This document shows positions 7,051 to 11,585 of a DNA stretch of 11,585 bases, piece after piece. Source of the stretch: SIG603 sp963611165 (GTDB taxonomy: Bacteria; Bacillota; Clostridia; Oscillospirales; Acutalibacteraceae); NCBI GenBank assembly GCA_963611165.1, contig CAVDQG010000061.1:1-11585 (forward strand), written 5' to 3'. The notes under the pieces were generated by a model. It was not told where the DNA came from and ran no database searches. It was given only the letters and a program-made list of their open reading frames with translations. Within the stretch, counting starts at the first letter, position 1; each line of letters starts with the position of its first letter. Position numbers and translations under genes: made by a program.

Positions 7051-8254
7051 CGTTAATTACGGTCTTGACAATCTCGACGATTTTCTCCATGCTGTCCACG
7101 CAGACGAACTCGTGTCTTCCGTGAGCGTTCTCGTCACCCGTGCAGAGGTTCGGGCACGGAAGTCCCATGAACGAGAGAGTTGCGCCGTCCGTGCCGCCTC
7201 GAATCGGAGTGATATTAGGCTCGACGCCGTTCTTCTTCATAGCCTCGCATACGAGGTCGATGATGAACATATTGTCGGGGTAAATCTTCTCACGCATATT
7301 TGCATAAGAATCTGTGATTGTGAGCTTGACAGGCTTTGTTTCGTACTTGTCGTTCATATAAGCGGCAATTCTCTCGAAGTCTGCCTTTTTCCCGTTAAGC
7401 TTCTCTCTGTCGTGGTCACGGATGATGTAAGCAAGCTTTGCGTGCTCGACATCGCCGCTGATGTGGCCGAGGTGGTTAAATCCCTCGTAGCCCTCGGTGT
7501 GGGACGGTGTTTCGTATGGGTTCATCATTCCAGCAAATTCGACTGCGAGAAGTGCGGCGTTAATCATCTTGTTCTTGGATGAGCCGGGGTGAACGCTTCT
7601 TCCCGTGAACTCGACAAGTGCCGATGCGGCGTTGAAGTTCTCGTATTCTACTCCGCCAAGTGCGCCGCCGTCAACGGTGTAAGCAAAGTCAGCGCCAAAG
7701 CCCTTGACATCAAATTTATCGGGGCCTCTGCCGATTTCCTCGTCGGGAGTGAAGCAGATTTTGACGTCTCCGTGAGGGAGATTTCCCTTGATGATTTCCT
7801 CGGCAGCCTCGAGAATGATTGCGATACCTGCCTTGTCGTCACCGCCAAGTAGCGTTGTTCCGTCTGTTACAACAAGCTTCTTGCCTATGTAATTCTTAAG
7901 ATTCGGGAAAGCCGAAACCTCAGTCACGATACCAAGCTCCTCGTTGAGGACGATGTCGCCGCCGTCATAGCTTTCGATGATTCTCGGCTTGACGTCCTTG
8001 CCGCTAATCTCTGTTGCAGTGTCCATGTGAGCGACAAAGCCGACTGTCTTAGCTTTCTTGACATTGCCCGGAATAGTGCCGTAAACATAGCCGTATTCGC
8101 TCATAAAAGCGTCTTCAACGCCGATTTCCTTGAGCACCTCGACAAGGTGAGCACCGAGAACCTTCTGACCGGGAGTGGATGGAATAGTGCTTGATGTTTC
8201 GTCCGACTTTGTGTCGAAACTTACGCAGTCCAAAAATTTATCTAATACTGACAT
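7040..8254 (-). CDS. pepT: Peptidase T (tripeptide aminopeptidase, M20 family)
   Basis: A di-zinc cytoplasmic peptidase that removes the N-terminal residue from tripeptides. The 404-aa length is that of classical PepT. Metal and catalytic sites are all present: HMD (His76, Asp78), GGDDKAG (137-143, bridging aspartate), PDEEIG (170-175, catalytic and metal-binding glutamates), VDGG (Asp195), and HGRHEF near 378-383 for the last histidine ligand. The N-terminal SFDTKSDETSSTIPSTPGQ is characteristic of PepT rather than other M20 enzymes. AAAGGAAG at 8263-8270, 8 nt before the ATG, supports the start. A 44-bp gap follows the upstream isomerase-like gene, and the next gene overlaps its end. Its place between two sugar-metabolism-type genes is unusual. 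Confidence 0.95.
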   Translation of the reverse strand: MSVLDKFLDCVSFDTKSDETSSTIPSTPGQKVLGAHLVEVLKEIGVEDAFMSEYGYVYGTIPGNVKKAKTVGFVAHMDTATEISGKDVKPRIIESYDGGDIVLNEELGIVTEVSAFPNLKNYIGKKLVVTDGTTLLGGDDKAGIAIILEAAEEIIKGNLPHGDVKICFTPDEEIGRGPDKFDVKGFGADFAYTVDGGALGGVEYENFNAASALVEFTGRSVHPGSSKNKMINAALLAVEFAGMMNPYETPSHTEGYEGFNHLGHISGDVEHAKLAYIIRDHDREKLNGKKADFERIAAYMNDKYETKPVKLTITDSYANMREKIYPDNMFIIDLVCEAMKKNGVEPNITPIRGGTDGATLSFMGLPCPNLCTGDENAHGRHEFVCVDSMEKIVEIVKTVINDVE

Positions 8255-8298
8255 TTTAAAAACTTCCTTTCTTTATATAAGCATATAAAAGTCAAAGA

Positions 8299-9168
8299 TT
8301 AAATCTGTGACCAATACTTTCTGATGTTGTCCGCACCTATGCGAACACCGTCAAATGAATTTTCCATGCCCTCGAATTCTACGGCGATGTAGCCGTCATA
8401 TCCGCAAGACTTCAAAATCGAAAGGCACTGCTTAACGGGAACATTACCGTGACCGATTATCGTTCCGATAAGATAATTGCCGGACCTCGTCTTGAACGAG
8501 CCCTCGCCCGGGTCTTCGGAGTAGTAGGGCTTTAGGATGAAATCTTTGCAGTGAACATAAATCGCATAAGGAGCAACCCTTGCCACGGCAAGAGCGGGGT
8601 CTTCGTCGGCACACATAAAGTTGCCGATGTCGCAAAGCAAACCGAAATTCTTGTGATTTATCTTGGTGTAAAGCTTTTCAACTCTCTCGGAGTCCTGAGA
8701 GAAATAGCCGTGGTTCTCGGTCATTGTGCGAATGCCCTTTTGAGCGGCAAGCTCGGTGATAACCCGAAAGCGTGCGGCAAGTTCATCGACAACGCTGTCA
8801 AAGCTTGTGTAAGCATCCGAATCCCTCGGAAAACCGACAGTCGCATCGTGTCGCATGTACTTAACGCCGAGAATCTCGGCAACATCGAGAAATTCCTTGA
8901 GTTTTTCTGTGTCCTCGTCAGGGTGTTGGAGAAGGTCCGCACCGACAGTGAGAGAAGAAATCTCTATGCCGACACGGTCGCATTCGGCTTTAAGAGCCTT
9001 GGCTGTATTCTTCCAATTAGCACGGTCGTCCTCAGAGAAATTAATGAAATCGACAAATTCTATGGCGTCAAAGCCGAGAGCCTTAGCTTTAGAAATTGAA
9101 TCGAACGGGGTGATAGTGCCGTTTTTGATTGCAGAGAAAAAGCTGTAGCTGCTGACAGAAATTTTCAT
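8299..9168 (-). CDS. Sugar phosphate isomerase/epimerase-like TIM-barrel protein
   Basis: A 289-aa member of the xylose-isomerase-like / AP-endonuclease-2 TIM-barrel superfamily (sugar isomerases, epimerases, IolE-like dehydratases). Likely divalent-metal ligands fall at the strand ends expected for the fold: Glu151 (TENHG), Asp180 (CDIGN), His206 (VHCKD) and Glu264 (VEFEG). GHGNVP (239-244) is another family block. I choose the ATG at 9168 (MKISVSSYSF): GGGAGG lies 6 nt upstream and a good promoter lies at 9197-9225. The frame stays open to 9297, but that extension would start upstream of the promoter and its first residues come from an interspersed repeat. It is the first gene of the operon with pepT and a Gfo/Idh oxidoreductase; the oxidoreductase pairing suggests breakdown of a sugar or polyol. 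Substrate unknown. Confidence 0.86.
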   Translation of the reverse strand: MKISVSSYSFFSAIKNGTITPFDSISKAKALGFDAIEFVDFINFSEDDRANWKNTAKALKAECDRVGIEISSLTVGADLLQHPDEDTEKLKEFLDVAEILGVKYMRHDATVGFPRDSDAYTSFDSVVDELAARFRVITELAAQKGIRTMTENHGYFSQDSERVEKLYTKINHKNFGLLCDIGNFMCADEDPALAVARVAPYAIYVHCKDFILKPYYSEDPGEGSFKTRSGNYLIGTIIGHGNVPVKQCLSILKSCGYDGYIAVEFEGMENSFDGVRIGADNIRKYWSQI

Positions 9169-9196
9169 ACAAAACCTCCCAATAGGTGATGGATAC

Positions 9197-9225
9197 ATTA
9201 TGTAACAAATGGAGAATAAAGTCAA
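9197..9225 (-). promoter_or_regulatory. Promoter of the isomerase-pepT-oxidoreductase operon
   Basis: Minus-strand TTGACT (9225-9220), 17 nt, CATAAT (9202-9197). The start would be near 9190, about 22 nt before the 9168 start codon. An odd palindrome TACAT-A-ATGTA (9204 to 9194, minus strand) overlaps the -10 and could be an operator. Confidence 0.7.
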
Positions 9226-9265
9226 TAAATGAGAGAAGTAAAAAGCATAAAGAGAAAAAACAAGC

Positions 9266-9313
9266 AAACACAAAAGTTTTTGCCACGCTTTTTTCAAAAA
9301 TCAAACGGGTGTG
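9266..9313 (-). repeat. 48-bp inverted repeat, copy 2
   Basis: The inverted counterpart of 5980-6027, with 35 identical nt at 9266-9300. It lies just upstream of the operon promoter and supplies the false N-terminal extension of the isomerase frame. Confidence 0.92.
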
Positions 9314-9334
9314 AGAACAATTATTAATTAAACA

Positions 9335-9426
9335 GTCGCCCCTACGGGCATGGTTGAAATTTCACGGCTATAAACCCAAAATGCACAAGACCGTGTATTC
9401 GTTCATTATTAATTATTAATTATACA
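9335..9426 (-). repeat. 92-bp inverted repeat, copy 1
   Basis: The reverse complement of 11262-11353, without gaps and with about 81 of 92 positions identical. Its outer end carries CGTAGGGGCGAC (minus strand) and its inner end is an AT-rich TTAATAATTAATAATG tract. With copy 2 it brackets the Nramp-family transporter gene. Confidence 0.9.
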
Positions 9427-9441
9427 TTATTAATGAAACAC

Positions 9442-9481
9442 AACCCCCGCCCCGTGGCATTAAGTCACAGGACGGGGGGTT
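9442..9481 (-). terminator. Terminator of the Nramp-family transporter gene
   Basis: A strong GC-rich hairpin 28 nt past the stop codon. AACCCCC pairs with GGGGGTT, then after one bulged C eight more pairs (with G-T wobbles) close a 9-nt loop. The following T-tract is weak (GTGTTTCATTAATAATG). The stem would also form in the plus orientation. Confidence 0.75.
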
Positions 9482-9508
9482 ACTATATTTTATTACTTTA
9501 AATATTAA

Positions 9509-10777
9509 TCAAACGTTGCCCGTTACCCAAGCGACGATGAAGAAAATCGCAAAGCCGAAGAGATAAACAAGTCCGACAATGGAAAGTCCCTTGAGCCAAG
9601 GGCCAATCTTGTGTTCCTTTGTGTTTACGAGCTTATAGTTAAGCAGTGCGAAAATCGGTGTCGTGATGAACGATGCTATCATGGCAAATCTGAGCATGGT
9701 TGCTACGTTGCCCGAGAAAAGGTAAACGATAATCAATCCGATTACGCTTGTTGCGGTTGTCCAGACTGCGAGCGATTTCTTGCCTGCCTCTTTCTTGCCG
9801 AGGAGAAGACGAAGCGCCTCGTTGTTTGCACGGGAATAACCGTCGATAACCGTGAGAACCGTACCGAAAATGCAAAGGAATGCGATAAATGTGATGAGAA
9901 GTCTTGACCACTCACCGAATACCGATGCGTACATGCTGACAAACTGAGCGATGTAAGCTGCGCTTGCGCTCAAGACCTCTTCGCCCGAGCCGAACTGAAT
10001 GAGTGCACCGAGAGCACAGAAGATGACCGCAAGAACAGCAGTTCCGATGTAACCGACATTGAAGTCAAACAGTGCGTCCTTAATGGACATTGTTGTTACT
10101 TGCTTTCTCTTCTCGACCTGCCACATGGAGTTGATAGCTGAAATTTCAATCGGACACGGCATCCAGCCCATGAGAGACACTATGAACGGGAGAGCCGCAA
10201 GACGCCAAGGAGTTGGTGCTTCAAAGTCCGGCGCATACTCACGGTGTCTGAAAAGAGCAATGACAACAGCGAGAGTGGTTGCGATTGTGAGGGCGGTCAT
10301 AACCCACTTCGAGAGGGTATCGAGGAATTTGTAGCCGCCGATTAAGAGCATAGCCCAGATGATTACAATGATAATCGTTGTGAGCTGAGAGATGGAAAGT
10401 CCGAAGCCGTTCGGTGCGATGTTAAAGAGAATAGCCGCACAGAGAATGCCTACGCCTGCGGTATTAACGATAGCCGAGAAAACATTCAGCACGAAGAAAA
10501 CTACAAGCCAGCCTTTTCCCTTTTCAGCATAGCCCTCGATGAGGGTTTTGCCGTTCTCCATTGTGTACTGAGAGCCGAATCTAAAGAACGGATACTTGAA
10601 AATATTGATTAAAATAATCAATATTGCCATTTGCCAGCCGTAAATTGCTCCCGCCTGAGTTGAAGAAACTATGTGAGAACCGCCGACTGCGGCAGACGCC
10701 ATCAAAATACCGGGGCCTAAAGCACGAAGCTTCGATTTCCACGTTGATGTTTGTGTTGTTTCCGGTGATTTAGACAT
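9509..10777 (-). CDS. Nramp-superfamily metal-ion transporter lacking the DPGN motif
   Basis: A 422-aa integral membrane protein with about 11 hydrophobic helices and the overall look of the Nramp (SLC11) family. These are usually proton-coupled importers of divalent metals such as Mn2+ or Fe2+. Helix 1 begins GPGILMASAAVGGSHIVSSTQAGA (from residue 21). Where canonical Nramps have DPGN, the acidic and amide metal ligands are missing (GGSH, about 32-35). Helix 6 keeps the methionine and proline (GWMP, 204-207) but is followed by CPIEISAINS rather than a histidine. This is the signature of a divergent Nramp clade, so substrate and mechanism cannot be carried over from MntH. AAGGAGG at 10786-10792, 8 nt before the ATG, fixes the start. 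It is monocistronic, with a strong terminator and a probable long structured leader. Confidence 0.85.
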   Translation of the reverse strand: MSKSPETTQTSTWKSKLRALGPGILMASAAVGGSHIVSSTQAGAIYGWQMAILIILINIFKYPFFRFGSQYTMENGKTLIEGYAEKGKGWLVVFFVLNVFSAIVNTAGVGILCAAILFNIAPNGFGLSISQLTTIIIVIIWAMLLIGGYKFLDTLSKWVMTALTIATTLAVVIALFRHREYAPDFEAPTPWRLAALPFIVSLMGWMPCPIEISAINSMWQVEKRKQVTTMSIKDALFDFNVGYIGTAVLAVIFCALGALIQFGSGEEVLSASAAYIAQFVSMYASVFGEWSRLLITFIAFLCIFGTVLTVIDGYSRANNEALRLLLGKKEAGKKSLAVWTTATSVIGLIIVYLFSGNVATMLRFAMIASFITTPIFALLNYKLVNTKEHKIGPWLKGLSIVGLVYLFGFAIFFIVAWVTGNV

Positions 10778-11056
10778 GATAACTACCTCCTTAGTCTAAA
10801 TCCGAATTCATTGTGAGTTCGAAATATTCTTATCTTTCCTATGGGCAATCTTGCCCACCCTTCCTATAAACTCCCGTCTTACAAACGGATAGGAGAATCC
10901 GAACGTTCGGATTTTTAATTTTGATTTGCAATATCGCAATTTTCGAAACAGGTGAAGTTTTGAGAAAACCAAAAAATACTTGCAGGAAACGCAGGCGCAT
11001 ATTTCAGGTTATCAAAACTCAAAACGCCTTAATTTCACTTCAGTTCGCTTTATTGA
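10778..11056 (-). promoter_or_regulatory. Long structured 5' leader of the Nramp-family gene
   Basis: If the promoter at 11063-11091 is real, the mRNA has about 280 nt of leader. It can form a nested hairpin (GTTTTGAG/CTCAAAAC, 11025-11018 with 10964-10957, extended by GTGAA/TTCAC after an 8-nt bulge). It can also form the self-complementary AATCCGAACGTTCGGATT (10913-10896), a CCTAT/ATAGG stem enclosing CCGT/ACGG (10893-10863), and TGGGCAA/TTGCCCA (10857-10842). TTCGGATTT just before the Shine-Dalgarno (10806-10798) can pair with the first arm of the palindrome instead. I do not recognise a known riboswitch class. No gene is supported here; the 75-codon plus-strand frame at 10921-11148 is probably chance. 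Confidence 0.4.
10791..10799. promoter_or_regulatory. Partial iron-box-like core at the Nramp ribosome binding site
   Basis: TTAGTCTAA is a perfect odd palindrome equal to the core of the DtxR/IdeR consensus. With the next base (TTAGTCTAAA) it is identical to the first ten bases of the importer operator core. It overlaps the Shine-Dalgarno by 2 nt and lacks the outer arms, so binding is uncertain. Confidence 0.3.
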
Positions 11057-11062
11057 CAAAGT

Positions 11063-11091
11063 ATAATATCAGACTTTTGTACAAATTGCAA
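11063..11091 (-). promoter_or_regulatory. Probable promoter of the Nramp-family gene
   Basis: Minus-strand TTGCAA (11091-11086), 17 nt, TATTAT (11068-11063): 4 of 6 and 5 of 6 matches to consensus. I saw no better promoter nearer the start codon, though a weak one is not excluded. Confidence 0.5.
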
Positions 11092-11261
11092 ACTTTTGAG
11101 GCAAAAAACATAAACTTTTTCAGGTTCTTACAATGCTATGAAATTTGAAAGCTGATTAATTTTGCAAATTTTCGTGCTCTGAATTTCATTTTGGTGTTCT
11201 GTTTTTGTGTTTGTGCTATGTAATTTCGTTCATTCCCGTAGGGGCGACATTGAATTAATAT

Positions 11262-11353
11262 TGTATAGTTAATAATTAATAATGAACGAATACACGGTCT
11301 TGTGTATTCTTAGTTTATAGCCATAAAATTACAATCATTACCGTAGGGGCGAC
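11262..11353 (+). repeat. 92-bp inverted repeat, copy 2
   Basis: The counterpart of 9335-9426 in opposite orientation. This copy has an intact internal hairpin GAATACAC-ggtctt-GTGTATTC (11288-11309), which is imperfect in the other. Confidence 0.9.
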
Positions 11354-11513
11354 CTTCGGTCGCCTTTGCACCAATGTGGTTTAAGGTGAAAATGTTTGAT
11401 TTGAACCACCTTTTTCGTTCGTGTTTTTCTTTGTGCGAAAGGTTCGGCACGGAAAATGCCCGTCTGCGACGTATTTTCCGTGCCTGTCTTTTTTATTTAT
11501 ACTTGCGTTCTCT

Positions 11514-11585
11514 ATTTATCTTCGTGCAAACAATCCGCAAAATAAAATGCCCGTCTGCGAATGCTTCGCATTCTTGACGTATTTT
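11514..11585 (+). repeat. 72-bp direct repeat, copy 2
   Basis: Same orientation as 5692-5763, 70 of 72 identical, 5,822 bp apart. It contains the perfect mini-hairpin GAATGC-TTC-GCATTC (11559-11573) and is cut by the window edge. Confidence 0.9.

Larger units (their letters stand above)
11238..11585. repeat. Interspersed repeat region at the right edge
   Basis: About 350 bp without a supportable gene, made of repeat modules. CCCGTAGGGGCGAC or a near copy occurs twice in direct orientation (about 11237-11250 and 11340-11353) and flanks an AT-rich tract. Then come the hairpin GGCGACC-TTC-GGTCGCC (11348-11364), a TGCACCAA...GGTTTAAGG module (11367 on) shared with 5641, and the 12-bp stem GGCACGGAAAAT/ATTTTCCGTGCC (11446-11457, 11473-11484). 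The second copy of the 72-bp repeat ends the window. The 67-codon plus-strand frame (11374-11577) is repeat-derived. Confidence 0.7.

Noticed and set aside
7007..7582. 191-codon plus-strand open frame
   Set aside because: It is the antisense shadow of pepT, whose catalytic motifs are all intact on the other strand.
8551..9099. 182-codon plus-strand open frame
   Set aside because: Antisense shadow of the TIM-barrel isomerase gene; no ribosome binding site or family motif.
11053..11067. Plus-strand TTGACA close to TATAAT
   Set aside because: Only 3 nt separate the boxes, so they cannot form one promoter. The TATAAT overlaps the minus-strand TATTAT box instead.
10921..11148. 75-codon plus-strand frame upstream of the Nramp gene
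   Set aside because: No ribosome binding site, basic low-complexity product, and it lies antisense to the probable structured leader and promoter.
9335..11353. Composite transposon carrying the Nramp gene
   Set aside because: The inverted 92-bp pair suggests it, but there is no transposase, no terminal target duplication I can see, and the repeats look like a dispersed family. Kept only as a repeat finding.

Overview
The window looks like a chromosomal segment of a Gram-positive, moderately low-GC bacterium of the Bacillota, probably a Clostridia-type (gut-like) anaerobe. I infer this from the lipoprotein-type solute-binding protein, the strong Shine-Dalgarno sites, the near-consensus TTGACA/TATAAT promoters with 17-nt spacers, and the hairpin-rich AT-tailed intergenic repeats. 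I cannot name a genus.

Left third (1-5340): a four-gene plus-strand operon encodes an iron-siderophore-type ABC importer (lipoprotein binding protein, two FecCD permeases, ATPase). Its last gene overlaps, tail to tail, a minus-strand AraC-family regulator. The promoter of the importer operon and the promoter of the regulator carry nearly the same 14-bp inverted repeat (TTAGTC[T/G]AA[A/G]CTAA) at the same distance from the -10. At the importer promoter it extends to a 19-bp match to the DtxR/IdeR iron-box consensus. This points to iron-dependent repression of both uptake genes and regulator.

Middle (5341-9300): a tRNA-Ser(GGA) gene on the minus strand has a perfect consensus promoter and its own terminator. 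About 500 bp of hairpin-rich, non-coding repeat DNA follows. Then comes a minus-strand operon of three genes: a TIM-barrel sugar isomerase/epimerase-like protein, peptidase T (pepT), and a Gfo/Idh/MocA oxidoreductase whose start overlaps the pepT stop.

Right third (9300-11585): a single minus-strand gene encodes an Nramp-superfamily transporter whose first membrane helix lacks the usual DPGN metal-binding motif. It has a strong terminator and a putative ~280-nt structured leader with mutually exclusive pairings. Beyond it lies more repeat DNA.

Three repeat families are visible and nested. A 72-bp direct repeat (5692-5763 and 11514-11585) brackets the pepT operon plus the Nramp gene. A 48-bp inverted pair (5980-6027, 9266-9313) brackets the pepT operon. 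A 92-bp inverted pair (9335-9426, 11262-11353) brackets the Nramp gene. No transposase, integrase, CRISPR array or defence system is seen. The most interesting material is regulatory and repeat-structural rather than a new protein system.
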